A stretch of 56,101 nucleotides of DNA from Bacteroidales bacterium UBA5536 (GCA_002426795.1 DINQ01000023.1:1-56101); one strand, 5' to 3'; shown: positions 43,192 through 52,764, counted from the first letter of the stretch. The notes: generated by a model from the letters alone, not told the origin. Made by a program: numbers and translations.

Positions 43192-44379
43192 TTAATTAAT
43201 TGTCGTTTTGTATGTTTTCGTCAGCCCGATTTTAATCATACTCACAAGTACTAGAGCCCATACTATAATAGAGGGAACAACTTTTACCACATAAGGAACC
43301 AATACCTGATCGCGGAACGAACGTGGGAAAATGTCACCAACTGAAAGACTTGTAAATAAAATGGAAAAAAACAGTATGGCTATATGCCACCTGGTTTTCC
43401 TGCTTTCGGCAAACCAGATACCAATGCCAGCCATGGCAATAATAAATGTTGGTGATTCAGCTTTGTGATTAAAAATGACCACCCAAATTAGTACAGAAAC
43501 CAAGGCCAGACTACGGAAGATATTTTCATGATAGGCTTTTATAAAAATGAATGGAATCATAAAAATGCTTGCCCCTGTTAAAACAACCAAGTCTTTGTTG
43601 ATCGTAAAACCAAACCAGCTATGTAACCAACCCATCACTGAAAGTCCGTAGGATGCCTGATGGTCGTTTTGGAGCATGTTGAAAAAGCTTTCGTAGAGCT
43701 TGATATAAACATCAAAACCAACAAAAATCAACGGAAGTGCTAAAAAAATGACGCTCCAAAACGCGGTATACTTAATGAATTTCAATTTCTCAGGATACAA
43801 AAGAAACAACACAAAACCCACAACACCAAATAGTTTGATAAAAACTGAAAATACAAGTAAAGCCGTGGCGATAAAATACTTATTTCGTTCAAGTAGTCCA
43901 TATGCCATTATCAGTAGTCCGGCTATCAACGCGTTCGACTGCTCATTTTGCACAGCAGTGAGCAGTTCAACAATGACTATCAAGATGATCAGTGCCTTTT
44001 GCTTTTCCTGAAGCCTTGGCAGATAATAGATGGCAGCGAAAAGCACAAGTGAATTTATCAGGTTCCAAATGATCAAACCAAGCCAATCGGGCAGAAATGC
44101 CAGCGAGCCAAAAAGAACCGAGAAACTAGGCGTGTATTTGTACAAATCCCAGTGTTCATCCGGATATTTCACATACAGGTCATCTCCCTGTATCAGGTGA
44201 AAAAACGATTGTTTGTAGATCGTGTAGTTGTTGTAATGGTTGTAAAGCGGACCACCAGGGTCAACAGCTTGCTTTGGGGCGCGATACGATTGCATGCTGG
44301 CAAAAATGCTGAGCAGAATTACCAATCCAAGCACCAGGTTTTGATGTAGAATAAATGAAGTAAAATTGACTCTTTTCAT
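43192..44379 (-). CDS. GT87/DUF2029-type membrane glycosyltransferase
   Basis: The 395-residue membrane protein has about nine to ten hydrophobic segments and an early periplasmic loop (YNHYNNYTIYKQSFFHLIQGDDLYVKYPDEHWDLYKYTPSF), with the Asp and Tyr-rich pattern seen in GT-C-fold DUF2029 proteins. Mid-protein LLTAVQNEQSNALIAGLLIMAYGLLERNKY is also family-like (the QxN motif). These enzymes transfer sugars from polyprenyl-phosphate donors outside the membrane; acceptor unknown. It stands alone. Confidence 0.75.
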   Translation of the reverse strand: MKRVNFTSFILHQNLVLGLVILLSIFASMQSYRAPKQAVDPGGPLYNHYNNYTIYKQSFFHLIQGDDLYVKYPDEHWDLYKYTPSFSVLFGSLAFLPDWLGLIIWNLINSLVLFAAIYYLPRLQEKQKALIILIVIVELLTAVQNEQSNALIAGLLIMAYGLLERNKYFIATALLVFSVFIKLFGVVGFVLFLLYPEKLKFIKYTAFWSVIFLALPLIFVGFDVYIKLYESFFNMLQNDHQASYGLSVMGWLHSWFGFTINKDLVVLTGASIFMIPFIFIKAYHENIFRSLALVSVLIWVVIFNHKAESPTFIIAMAGIGIWFAESRKTRWHIAILFFSILFTSLSVGDIFPRSFRDQVLVPYVVKVVPSIIVWALVLVSMIKIGLTKTYKTTIN

Positions 44380-44542
44380 CAGTGAATCAGTGTTTTGAGC
44401 CTGGTTTGGGGCAACTCAAGCTGTCAAAAGTACAAAATAATTCTGGCTGTTTAAATTTGAGTCTGTCTGCTATACATTCTGGGAGTTAGAGCGTTTCTAT
44501 TGAAATATAGCGATTTTCTTCGCTGACCTGACTGCCAAAAAA

Positions 44543-46090
44543 TCATCTTTTTCTGGCTCTTGTCCTGGTTGTCCGCAGTCCCAATACCCCCAAAATGCCA
44601 CACGTAATTTCAATAACGATACTTTTCGTAACAGGACTCTTCATGATTTTTTCAAAAGTCGTTGGTTCAGAGTTTGCCTTTCCCACCTTTTTTGAGGGTT
44701 TTTTGACCTGCGAATCTTCTTCTGTTTCTTTCTGGCCAGACTTTGAGATGCGCGCGTGCAAAATCTCATACGCACTTTCCCGGTCTACGTCAACATTGTA
44801 AAAAGGGATGAGTGTTGACCTCTTCAGGATTTGCCCTATTTCATAATTGGTTAAAACATCCATGCGCGAAAAAGGTGGACGCAACAGCGTATGAACAAGT
44901 TCAGTTGGGCGGCCTTTTTCATCGAGTGTCGAAATAAGGGCTTCGCCAATACCCAACTTCGTAATCAGCTCATCAACCTCGTAAAAATCCGAGAAAGGGT
45001 AATTTTCGGCAGCTGTTTTTATGGCTTTCCGGTCGCGTGCAGTGAATGCACGCAGTGCATGTTGAATTTTAGTGCCTAGATGTCCAAGGATAGCCGCCGG
45101 AATGTCGGTTGGCGACTGGGTCACAAAAAACACACCCACTCCTTTTGAACGAATGAGTTTGATGGTCATTTCGAACTGATCGAGCAAATTTCTGGAGGCG
45201 TTTTTAAAGATGAGGTGAGCCTCATCGATAAACAGCACTAGTTCTGGTTTGGAAGAGTCGCCCTGTTCGGGCATTTTCTCGAATATCTCGGCCAGCAAAC
45301 ACAACATAAATGTGCTGAAAAGTGCAGGTTTTGTTTGCATATCAGTAAGCCGAAGCACATTAATTACGCCTTCTCCTTTTTCAGTTTTTTTCATCAGATC
45401 GAACACCTCGAAAGAAGGTTCGCCAAAGATGTCATCAGCGTTTTGCTGTTCGAGTGCGATGATCGATCGCATGATGGCACCGGCTGAGTTCGTGTGCACA
45501 AAGCCGTATTCTTGCAAAAAATCTTCCTTGCCTTCCTGTTGCACATAGTTGATCACGCTTTTCAGATCTTTGAAATCGAGCAAAGGCAGGTGTCTGTCGT
45601 CGCAGTATTTAAAAATCATCGACAAAACACCACTTTGGTTGTCGTTGAGATCCAGTATTTTCGATAATAAAACTGGCCCATATTCCGAGACGGTAGCCCT
45701 GAGTTTGACGCCTGGTTCATCTGAAATGCTGAGAAACTCCAACGGAAAAGCCTTGCCTTCCCAATCCATCCCGATCAGCCGTTGGCGCTTTTCAATAATG
45801 GGATTGCTTGTTCCGGCAGCGCCAAGTCCGCTCAGGTCGCCTTTAATATCCATCACAAGTACCGGTATGCCGGCATTCGAGAGGTCCTCGGCAATCAGCT
45901 GTAGCGTTTTGGTTTTTCCTGTACCGGTAGCTCCGGCAATCAGCCCGTGCCGGTTAAAAGTCTTTAAAGGCAATTTCACCTGAACATGCGTTTCTTCGTT
46001 CTGACCCAAAATGGCTGAGCCAACCAGGATGGATTCTCCTTTGAAGGTGTAGGAACTCTGAATTGAATCGGAAAATTGTAGGTTGTCCAT
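44543..46090 (-). CDS. HerA/DUF853-type ATPase (YjgR-like)
   Basis: The protein is 515 residues from ATG 46090 (MDNLQFSDSIQ). It has Walker A GATGTGKTKT (~50), DIKGDLSGL, Walker B LVLFIDEAHLIF, a sensor region FFVTQSPTDIPAAILGHLGTKIQHALRAFTARD, and the DUF853 C-terminal half. A helical hydrophobic segment lies near the C-terminus. Homologues are HerA-like ATPases of unknown role (E. coli YjgR). The frame opens 60 bases earlier, but a consensus promoter with a predicted start inside that stretch makes 46090 the real start. It is monocistronic. Confidence 0.88.
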   Translation of the reverse strand: MDNLQFSDSIQSSYTFKGESILVGSAILGQNEETHVQVKLPLKTFNRHGLIAGATGTGKTKTLQLIAEDLSNAGIPVLVMDIKGDLSGLGAAGTSNPIIEKRQRLIGMDWEGKAFPLEFLSISDEPGVKLRATVSEYGPVLLSKILDLNDNQSGVLSMIFKYCDDRHLPLLDFKDLKSVINYVQQEGKEDFLQEYGFVHTNSAGAIMRSIIALEQQNADDIFGEPSFEVFDLMKKTEKGEGVINVLRLTDMQTKPALFSTFMLCLLAEIFEKMPEQGDSSKPELVLFIDEAHLIFKNASRNLLDQFEMTIKLIRSKGVGVFFVTQSPTDIPAAILGHLGTKIQHALRAFTARDRKAIKTAAENYPFSDFYEVDELITKLGIGEALISTLDEKGRPTELVHTLLRPPFSRMDVLTNYEIGQILKRSTLIPFYNVDVDRESAYEILHARISKSGQKETEEDSQVKKPSKKVGKANSEPTTFEKIMKSPVTKSIVIEITCGILGVLGLRTTRTRARKR

Positions 46091-46147
46091 AGGAGGTGGT
46101 GTTTTTTGTATAAAGATGCCCGGTCGACTTAAGTTGGCTGCGATGGA

Positions 46148-46179
46148 CAAATGTAAAACAATTGATGTATTGGTTCAAA
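46148..46179 (-). promoter_or_regulatory. Promoter of the HerA-like gene
   Basis: The minus strand shows TTTG (46176-46179), 20 bases, TACATTTG (46148-46155): exact consensus. Predicted transcription starts near 46143, downstream of ATG 46150, so the upstream ATG cannot be used from this promoter. Confidence 0.7.
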
Positions 46180-46198
46180 TCGAAGCTCAAGAACTGGA

Positions 46199-47365
46199 TC
46201 AAAAGCTTTGGCGAAGGCGAAAGAATGCCAGACCGATATTTTGGTAGCTGTTGTCCGATTTAAGCCTGAAAATCTGAGCGCTGAGATCAACCTCAAGATT
46301 GTCAGTTAATGAGTAAGTTGCCGAAGGACCTACATAATATGCTTCGGGCTTACCGTAGGCCATTCCCGACAAACTAATCGTCAAAAGTGGTGTTAAAGGA
46401 TAGCTCAGCTGTAAAAATGCAGAATATTTCGAAAATGAAAGGTTTTTCACATCCAGTGGACGAAAGTAGTAAGTGAGAAAATCAACATTACTGCTATCGC
46501 CAGCAAAGCCATTGTAAAGCATTTCTGCCTGCAATGAGAGCGAATTGGCGAAAATATAACTGGCACCAACTGAAGCGAGCAGATTTCCCTTTTTTTTCTC
46601 GCCTTTATCCGTTGGTTGTATGTAAGTGATTTCGCCATTAAACCCTGCATCACCAATACTGCCTGACCAACCAGTACCAAAAAAGATGTTATGCCCCTTG
46701 AGAAAGCCTCCCAAAACCTGCATGTCGTAATTCCATCGGTTAAATTTGTACAACAAACCAGCCGTAATCGTGCTGTCTTTTTCCAGTTTTATGGCCATAT
46801 CTACCATTGAAAATCCGCCTGGATACAGCGAAAGACGCACAGCATCGCTGCCTGGACGTTCTTCGTAGTCAAAATCGAAAAACGAATAAGAGTTAAAAAC
46901 GTCGTTGGCGTTCCAAACAAAGGTCTGTCCCCAATTAATGCGCTGGTGGCCAATACGTAAATCAAGGCCTTTCCGGTGATAGTCGAACCAAAACCTGTCG
47001 ATAGTAATGTTCAGAAAGTATGATTTTCCGGCTGCAATGTTTCGCGACAAATCCAAAAAACCGGGATCGCTGTCAGCCATCGCAGTATAACCTGGTATAT
47101 CCTGCACAAAATCGCCATAAATAAGCCGGTTACGCATACCCATGCCTGCAGAGAAATGAGCCGAAGGATTCCATTGAAAATTCAATCTGTTGTGGAACAT
47201 ATTTTCGGAGAGCCAGTTTGTTTTTACTGACTCGATCATATTGGTATTCATGAATTTAACATAACCTGCAACAGTGAGTTTATTTGCCTCATTTTCGACA
47301 GTTTGCGCATTCGTAGTGTTGCCGAAAAGCAATAGGATGAGCGCGGGATAAATGAAATATTTCAT
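46199..47365 (-). CDS. Outer-membrane beta-barrel protein of the TetR/Lol-like operon
   Basis: The protein is 388 residues from ATG 47365, with a signal peptide (IYPALILLLFGNTTNAQ). The body has many amphipathic strands (NITIDRFWFDYHRKGLDLRIGHQRINWGQTFVWNANDVFNSYSFFDFDYEE summarised as strand, RxGHQxxxWG, Tyr-rich turn) and ends with an aromatic residue (RLRQSF). The RxGxQxxxWG pattern resembles DUF1302-like porins. It follows the ATPase by ~150 bases and is probably the outer-membrane partner of that system. The gap leaves room for a separate promoter. Confidence 0.7.
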   Translation of the reverse strand: MKYFIYPALILLLFGNTTNAQTVENEANKLTVAGYVKFMNTNMIESVKTNWLSENMFHNRLNFQWNPSAHFSAGMGMRNRLIYGDFVQDIPGYTAMADSDPGFLDLSRNIAAGKSYFLNITIDRFWFDYHRKGLDLRIGHQRINWGQTFVWNANDVFNSYSFFDFDYEERPGSDAVRLSLYPGGFSMVDMAIKLEKDSTITAGLLYKFNRWNYDMQVLGGFLKGHNIFFGTGWSGSIGDAGFNGEITYIQPTDKGEKKKGNLLASVGASYIFANSLSLQAEMLYNGFAGDSSNVDFLTYYFRPLDVKNLSFSKYSAFLQLSYPLTPLLTISLSGMAYGKPEAYYVGPSATYSLTDNLEVDLSAQIFRLKSDNSYQNIGLAFFRLRQSF

Positions 47366-47513
47366 GATTATAAAATTGTTGTTATGACTCATTTCATTTG
47401 CAAATAATTTTGATTTCTTTGGTCAGTCCCGAAAGTTTTCGAGAATCTGTGATTTTTTATTCACAGTGGGTATGATCATTTTCTTGTGGATATTTCAATT
47501 TGCTGCAAGTTCT

Positions 47514-48251
47514 TCAAATTGAAACAGTTTCTGAAGATTCGTTATGCAGATGACCATTTTTCTTCACGATATCGGAAACCACTTTTCCATCTTCAACAGT
47601 GACCACGCGGCGGGCCTTTTGTACCACACGCTGGTCGTGGGTAGAAAACACGAAGGTGACGCCTTCTTCTTTGTTCAGCTTCAACATGATTTCCAACAAT
47701 GTTTCTGTTGATTTCGAATCGAGGTTGGCTGTGGGTTCGTCGGCCAGTACAAATTTTGGATGCGAGGCAAGCGCGCGGGCTACAGCTACCCGCTGTTGCT
47801 GACCACCAGAAAGTTTTGCAGGTCTACTGTTGATCCTGTCACCAAGTCCCACAGCTGTCAGCAGGCTTTTTGCACGTTGCTGACGCTTCGTTTTGTGAAC
47901 CCCTTGCAGATGCATGATAAACTCCACGTTTTCTTCAGCAGTAAGAACAGGGATCAGGTTGTAGGATTGAAAAACGAAGCCAATATTGTGCAACCTGAAG
48001 TCGATCAGTTGTGATGACGATAGTTTTCCGAGATCAGTTCCATCAACAATTACTTGGCCTTCGGTTGGCGTGTCGAGACCTCCAATCAGGTTTAACAGGG
48101 TTGTTTTTCCGCTTCCCGATGGGCCTACGATGGCTGTGAATTCGCCTTGAGCAACATTCAAATCGATGCCGTTTACGGCTTTAACTTCGACGGCAGTTTC
48201 CTGATATATCTTTTTCAGACCTTTGATTTCTATTACGTTCATGTTATTCAA
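47514..48251 (-). CDS. LolD/MacB-like ABC ATPase
   Basis: The 245-residue ATPase has Walker A GPSGSGKTTLLNLIGG, FVFQSYNLIPVLTAEENVEF, signature LSGGQQQRVAVARAL, Walker B FVLADEPTANLD and FSTHDQ. The closest relatives by motif are LolD/MacB-type ATPases, which drive FtsX-fold permeases without pumping through a channel. An in-frame ATG at 48242 is an alternative start. It lies 28 bases after the second permease gene. Confidence 0.9.
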   Translation of the reverse strand: MNNMNVIEIKGLKKIYQETAVEVKAVNGIDLNVAQGEFTAIVGPSGSGKTTLLNLIGGLDTPTEGQVIVDGTDLGKLSSSQLIDFRLHNIGFVFQSYNLIPVLTAEENVEFIMHLQGVHKTKRQQRAKSLLTAVGLGDRINSRPAKLSGGQQQRVAVARALASHPKFVLADEPTANLDSKSTETLLEIMLKLNKEEGVTFVFSTHDQRVVQKARRVVTVEDGKVVSDIVKKNGHLHNESSETVSI

Positions 48252-48279
48252 TGAATTATCTGTTTATACTTTTATTGTG

Positions 48280-49563
48280 TTATTCTTGTCGCAACGCTTC
48301 AACAGGCTTTAGCTTCAAGGCCTTTATGGCAGGAAAAACGGAGGCTATCATACCGGTAAGAATAACAAGGAATGTGACAGCCAATAAAAAAGGAATGTCA
48401 AGTTGCGGATGCACAATCGGGGAGTATCCAATTGCCCGTAAACCCTCTGAAACACTGCTTAGGTCGATTCCTGAGCTGGATGTTGCGAGTACTGTGATGT
48501 AACCAAGCAAAACGCCAATCAGGCCGCCAGTTAATGTGAGTAATACAGTCTCGACCATGATCATGCTGAAAACCCTCCATTTGCTCATGCCAACAGCCAT
48601 CAGCATACCAAGCTCGCGGACGCGTTCGAGAACAACCATCAACATGGTATTCACGATTACAAACCCAAGCGCCAGCAGGATGATGATCAGGAAAGCATAA
48701 ATATAAAGGACCATCATTCCATTTATCATACCCAATATTGGATCGCTTTCTTCCCAGGTGAAAACATTCAGGCCGGGGAACATTTTACGAAGCTGCTGTG
48801 CAATTACGTTCACCTGTTTTTGATCGTTTAATCGAATGGCAATTTGCATCACAGTGCTGTCGGGCAATGCCATCAGCGATGCCAGATCTTTTCGCAACAC
48901 GAAGGCATTGGCTTCCTCAAATTGTGTGTTGTTGGTTCTGAAGATGCCCACAACACGAAAAGCTCCTCCAGTAAGTGCGCCGTTGTAATCCTGCATGGTA
49001 ACCACGAGTTTTGATCGTACTTTAACCTTGAGTTTTCTGGCAAGTTTTTCTCCGATGATGATCGGAATGTGCTGGTCGTCAGTAAGGTAAGATCCGCATG
49101 AATCTGCCACAAATTTTGCTATGTCAGTAATATCAGGCCTTTTTATTGGAATATCCGCTGCTTTCCATATGGTTTGGTAAAGCATAGATACTTTTTTCTC
49201 CTCAACAGGTTCAACGCCAAAAAGGGTGAGTCCGGTGCTGGTAGTGGCTGTTTGCACCATGGCCGAACTTACTACTCTGGGCGAAATCCCTGTTATTTGT
49301 GGTATTTTGGCAATTTCTGCGGTCATTTCCGGTGCTTTATTGATAGCAAAGTGCGGTTCGAGGTTTTCCTTAAACTTAGGATGCTCAATCTTTATTTCGG
49401 GCGTTTCGTAACGAATTCCTTCATTCACGCGTTCTTCAGAAACGCCAAGCATAAATGCGGAGGCGAAAAGGCCGCCAAAAAGCCCCAAAGCAGTAGCGAT
49501 GATTACCACCAGGCTGCGGGTTTTGTTTCTCCAAATATTTTTCCAGGCTATTGAAGGTATCAT
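48280..49563 (-). CDS. FtsX/LolE-like ABC permease, second copy
   Basis: The 427-residue protein begins MIPSIAWKNIWRNKTRSLVVIIATALGLFGG, an N-terminal helix. A large periplasmic domain (~45-285) and a three-helix FtsX domain follow (VLYIYAFLIIILLALGFVIVNTMLMVVLERVRELGMLMAVGMSKWRVF...). This is the LolC/LolE topology. It starts 2 bases after the partner permease and shares its WKNIWRNK/WRNIWRNK opening, so the two are diverged copies forming a heterodimer. Confidence 0.87.
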   Translation of the reverse strand: MIPSIAWKNIWRNKTRSLVVIIATALGLFGGLFASAFMLGVSEERVNEGIRYETPEIKIEHPKFKENLEPHFAINKAPEMTAEIAKIPQITGISPRVVSSAMVQTATTSTGLTLFGVEPVEEKKVSMLYQTIWKAADIPIKRPDITDIAKFVADSCGSYLTDDQHIPIIIGEKLARKLKVKVRSKLVVTMQDYNGALTGGAFRVVGIFRTNNTQFEEANAFVLRKDLASLMALPDSTVMQIAIRLNDQKQVNVIAQQLRKMFPGLNVFTWEESDPILGMINGMMVLYIYAFLIIILLALGFVIVNTMLMVVLERVRELGMLMAVGMSKWRVFSMIMVETVLLTLTGGLIGVLLGYITVLATSSSGIDLSSVSEGLRAIGYSPIVHPQLDIPFLLAVTFLVILTGMIASVFPAIKALKLKPVEALRQE

Positions 49564-49565
49564 AT

Positions 49566-50789
49566 TTATCGTCTTAAATCTTTGGATGGTGTAATACGAA
49601 AGACAGAAATCACAGGGTAAATTCCGGCTACAAATGCAATGATCAATATCACCAGGCTTTGCGCTATGAAAAAGTCGCTTTGCAATGCAAATGGCATCAC
49701 AGGATCAAAACCCATATTGAGCATAGCTTCGGCGGTTTGTCCGGTTAACCAGACGGGATGATGATAGTAATACATGATTAGTGGAAATGCAGCAGCAACT
49801 CCTGCGCATAAGCCAACAAGTGTAATAAACAAAACCTCAGAAGCGATCACAAGCGCCAACCGTGTCTTTTTCATTCCTACCGCAATCATCACTGCCAGCT
49901 CGCGCTTTCGTTCTGAAATCATCATCAGCAGGGTCCCGAAAATGCCGAAGCCAACAATCATGTACAGAATAGCCAGCATAAATAATCCACTAACATTGTC
50001 GGCTTCAATCTGTTGCATCATTTGCGCCATCATTTGTTCCCAGGTCATTACCTCGAAGTGACTTTTGCCCAGGATTTTTTGCAAATCACTGGCTTCCTCA
50101 GCCAGTTTTTGGTTATTGTCGATGAGCATGGCATATGAGGTTAACCTTCCTGGGGCTGAATAGAAATCCTGTGCTTTTTGCAGAGGAACAAATACAAAAC
50201 TATTGTCCATTTCGGGAGAGGCCAGTTTTAAAATGGCACTTACCCTGAAAACCCCCGCAGCACTCATGCCCTGATAACCAACACTGATAAGGACAAGTGT
50301 ATCACCAATGTCCACGCCAAGATATTTGGCCAGTGTTTGCCCAAGGGCGGTGCCATTGGTTTCGGAAGTGAGCCATTTTCCGTCTACAACTTTTTCCGAC
50401 AAGTCTGTTAATTTGTTTTCCTGTGCCGGATCAACTCCTATCACCATTACGCCTTTTGTTTTGGACGAAAAAGAAGCCAATGCAAATGACTCGAGCCTTG
50501 GCACAACAAGAGAAATGCCTTCAACGGATTCAATGACCTTCGTAAGGCTATCGGAGCCTTCGAAAGAGTTATCGAGTGTTTTGTCTTTCCAATAGCCGTT
50601 TGCATGCAGCTGAATATGACCAGTATATGAGTGGACAATGGTATCGATCATGTGTCCGTAAGAGCCTAACTGCATTGAACGCATCACAAGAGCCAGCAAA
50701 ATGGCAAAGAAAACCGAAGCTATGGTGATGATTGTTCTTCTTTTGTTGCGCCAGATATTGCGCCAGGCAAGGATGAATATTCTATTCAT
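49566..50789 (-). CDS. FtsX/LolC-like ABC permease, first copy
   Basis: The 407-residue protein opens MNRIFILAWRNIWRNKRRTIITIASVFFAILLALVMRSMQ. It has a periplasmic domain (~45-265) and the C-terminal helices FMLAILYMIVGFGIFGTLLMMISERKRELAVMIAVGMKKTRLAL, matching LolC/E permeases. It begins 5 bases after the LolA-like gene. With the second permease and the ATPase it forms a LolCDE-type extractor, presumably passing a lipidated or hydrophobic substrate to the LolA-like carrier. Confidence 0.87.
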   Translation of the reverse strand: MNRIFILAWRNIWRNKRRTIITIASVFFAILLALVMRSMQLGSYGHMIDTIVHSYTGHIQLHANGYWKDKTLDNSFEGSDSLTKVIESVEGISLVVPRLESFALASFSSKTKGVMVIGVDPAQENKLTDLSEKVVDGKWLTSETNGTALGQTLAKYLGVDIGDTLVLISVGYQGMSAAGVFRVSAILKLASPEMDNSFVFVPLQKAQDFYSAPGRLTSYAMLIDNNQKLAEEASDLQKILGKSHFEVMTWEQMMAQMMQQIEADNVSGLFMLAILYMIVGFGIFGTLLMMISERKRELAVMIAVGMKKTRLALVIASEVLFITLVGLCAGVAAAFPLIMYYYHHPVWLTGQTAEAMLNMGFDPVMPFALQSDFFIAQSLVILIIAFVAGIYPVISVFRITPSKDLRR

Positions 50790-50794
50790 AATCC

Positions 50795-51550
50795 TTAGTT
50801 TACGGTTTTCATATGTTGTTGGGTGAAAGTCTCGTCAGGCATACTGATGTCGAAGGCAATGGTATCAATATCGATCAGGGTTTTTTGATTTGGTTTGTCA
50901 GCGGGAATAATCTCAATATGACTTGCAATTTTACGTCCACCCATCATTTTTACGTCTGAAGCTAGTTCGGTTCGTACCAGATAGCCATCTTCGTCGTAAT
51001 ATTCTGTTTTTAACATCAAAAAATCATCATGGGTAATCCAGGTGATGATTTTGCCCCAAACTACTGCTGCATCGGGTTTTGGGTGCATTTCTATTTTGTA
51101 GCAATCGTAACCACCAAAGCTCTCTTCACCTGTTAACGTATGCTCATAATCATTGGTCAGGGACGACTCTTTGAGCACATCGTCGTTTGTGTAATCCGAT
51201 CCCATCCAACCTTGCGACATCATCGAGGCAGGCAATTTGATCATGCGGTTGATGCTCGGCACCCAGTTCCACATATTGTTGTCAACCTTCAAAAAGCTTT
51301 GCCCTTTTTCTTTGGCAGGGTAGGTGATGAGCGTGAGGGCTTTGTCGCGTTCCTGTGTCCATAATTTCATTTTGAGTGTACGTTCCCATTTTGGCCGCAC
51401 AATGGTCATGGTCATTTCGCTGTACATCGATTTTTTACCCATGATGATATCTTCTGCCTGTTTGACAATTGCTGTCGGATCAGGTGTTTGTTGTGCGCAA
51501 AGACTTCCGAATGTGAGCAATAGAATCAGCGTGAGAAGATGTGATTTCAT
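50795..51550 (-). CDS. LolA-like outer-membrane lipoprotein-sorting protein (COG2834)
   Basis: The protein is 251 residues from ATG 51550, with a signal peptide (LLTLILLLTFGSLCAQ). The body fits the COG2834 LolA-fold: MTIVRPKWERTLKMKLWTQERDKALTLITYPAKEKGQSFLKVDNNMWNWVPSINRMIKLPASMMSQGWMGSDYTNDD, paraphrased as stacked beta strands with the typical W.P...R..K.P..M...WMGSD(F/Y)TNDD core. Such proteins are predicted periplasmic lipid or lipoprotein carriers. Its start overlaps the TetR stop (ATGA), so the two are coupled. Confidence 0.85.
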   Translation of the reverse strand: MKSHLLTLILLLTFGSLCAQQTPDPTAIVKQAEDIIMGKKSMYSEMTMTIVRPKWERTLKMKLWTQERDKALTLITYPAKEKGQSFLKVDNNMWNWVPSINRMIKLPASMMSQGWMGSDYTNDDVLKESSLTNDYEHTLTGEESFGGYDCYKIEMHPKPDAAVVWGKIITWITHDDFLMLKTEYYDEDGYLVRTELASDVKMMGGRKIASHIEIIPADKPNQKTLIDIDTIAFDISMPDETFTQQHMKTVN

Positions 51551-52137
51551 GAGATTTCTTTTTTTAGGAGCTTCCATAATTTGGGTTTTAGTTTTTCTAT
51601 CCTGAAAATATGTGGGTTGAACAAGGTGTTGAAAAGAAGACCATCGAGTGTTGCCTGGATGAAAAGAATCGTACTTTCGGGATCTTCATCGCCTTTTTCA
51701 ACAAAATAAGCCAACAATGGCGCGGTAAATTTTGCAGCCGCTTCAGCCATTTCTGCCTCAAAAGCCTCCATGACGTGTGGGTGTAAAAACATGGAATAAT
51801 ACAGTTTATAGAACTCTTTTTTTTCCAGCACGCGGTTAATCAAGGCATCAATCAGTTGTTTGATTTGTTCATCAGATTGAATTGGTGTGTTGTGGAACAA
51901 GCTGAATACCTTAAACGTATCATCAAGCCCTTCTTTGGTGATGGTTTTCAGTATGGTTTCTTTGCTGTCGAAATAGCTATATATCAGGCCTTTGGCAATT
52001 TTTGCTTCTTTTGCAATTTCGGCGACAGAAGTACTGTGAAAGCCTTTCTCGGCAAAAAGCCGAAGTGCTGCATCCATAATGATGACGCGCTTGTCTTGTT
52101 TTAACTGACTCAATTGTTGGGCTGTGCGCGGTGACAT
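51547..52137 (-). CDS. TetR-family transcriptional regulator
   Basis: The protein is 196 residues from ATG 52137 (MSPRTAQQLSQL). It has an N-terminal TetR helix-turn-helix (VIIMDAALRLFAEKGFHSTSVAEIAKEAKIAKGLIYSYFDSKETIL) and an all-helical ligand/dimer domain. A frame open to 52215 would run through the operator palindrome (52170-52187) and the promoter, so the shorter start is preferred. It heads the operon with the LolA-like protein, permeases and ATPase. It most likely represses the whole unit, itself included, releasing on an unknown ligand. Confidence 0.88.
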   Translation of the reverse strand: MSPRTAQQLSQLKQDKRVIIMDAALRLFAEKGFHSTSVAEIAKEAKIAKGLIYSYFDSKETILKTITKEGLDDTFKVFSLFHNTPIQSDEQIKQLIDALINRVLEKKEFYKLYYSMFLHPHVMEAFEAEMAEAAAKFTAPLLAYFVEKGDEDPESTILFIQATLDGLLFNTLFNPHIFRIEKLKPKLWKLLKKEIS

Positions 52138-52169
52138 ATTTTTGCTGGATTCAGTTGATGACTCATTTA

Positions 52170-52193
52170 TGACTGACTGGTCGGTCAAAATTA
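52170..52193 (-). promoter_or_regulatory. TetR operator over the operon promoter
   Basis: The inverted repeat TGACTGAC-TG-GTCGGTCA (52170-52187; 7 of 8 arm positions match) overlaps the minus-strand -7 box TAATTTTG (52186-52193). It lies 33 bases before the TetR start. This is the right size and place for autorepression by a TetR dimer. Confidence 0.65.
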
Positions 52194-52764
52194 GAAAATT
52201 GTTTGATTGATTCATGCTTTGATATTCTTTTTTTTTCGGAATCGATAAAATATTTGTGATATGCTGATTGTAAGCTTATTTTGAAGAGAACAATTTTCGC
52301 AATTTTCAAAGGTTAAAACTGATCTAAAAGCCAACAAATACCTAGAAATAATATCTGTAAATGTGGAAAAAAACAATGTAATGCATCCGAGGTTTGAGCA
52401 AGTTTTTCCAGAAAATTTTTTTTTGTGAAAACACGGCTATTCCAGTAAAAGATCAGAAACAAATAGATGAAAGAAAATTCAGAAAATGCCAACTGCGAGC
52501 TCAATCCAAACCAGCAATAAAATCATTATGATTCCGAGACAGATCAAGCTTCTTTTAAGTTTGGACACTAACCTTGCGTAACAAGAGTTTGTATAAACCT
52601 GGAAACCAAACAGGAGCTACCGGCAACTTTAAAATCAAAAACACTCCTTTTCACTTCTGCTGTAAACAGAATAGACACTAGTGGAAGCAACAGCAACAAC
52701 ATGGCAACTTAAAGTAAAACGATGAATCTTGTGTTTTGCATAAAAACAAATATTGATAAATCCT
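52194..52764. other. AT-rich intergenic region, no gene seen
   Basis: Roughly 570 bases between the TetR promoter and the icd terminator hold only short chance frames on either strand. I found no tRNA, leader peptide or insertion-sequence ends. Confidence 0.5.

Noticed and set aside
46091..46150. N-terminal extension of the HerA-like ATPase
   Set aside because: A consensus promoter predicts transcription starting near 46143, so ATG 46150 is not in the mRNA.
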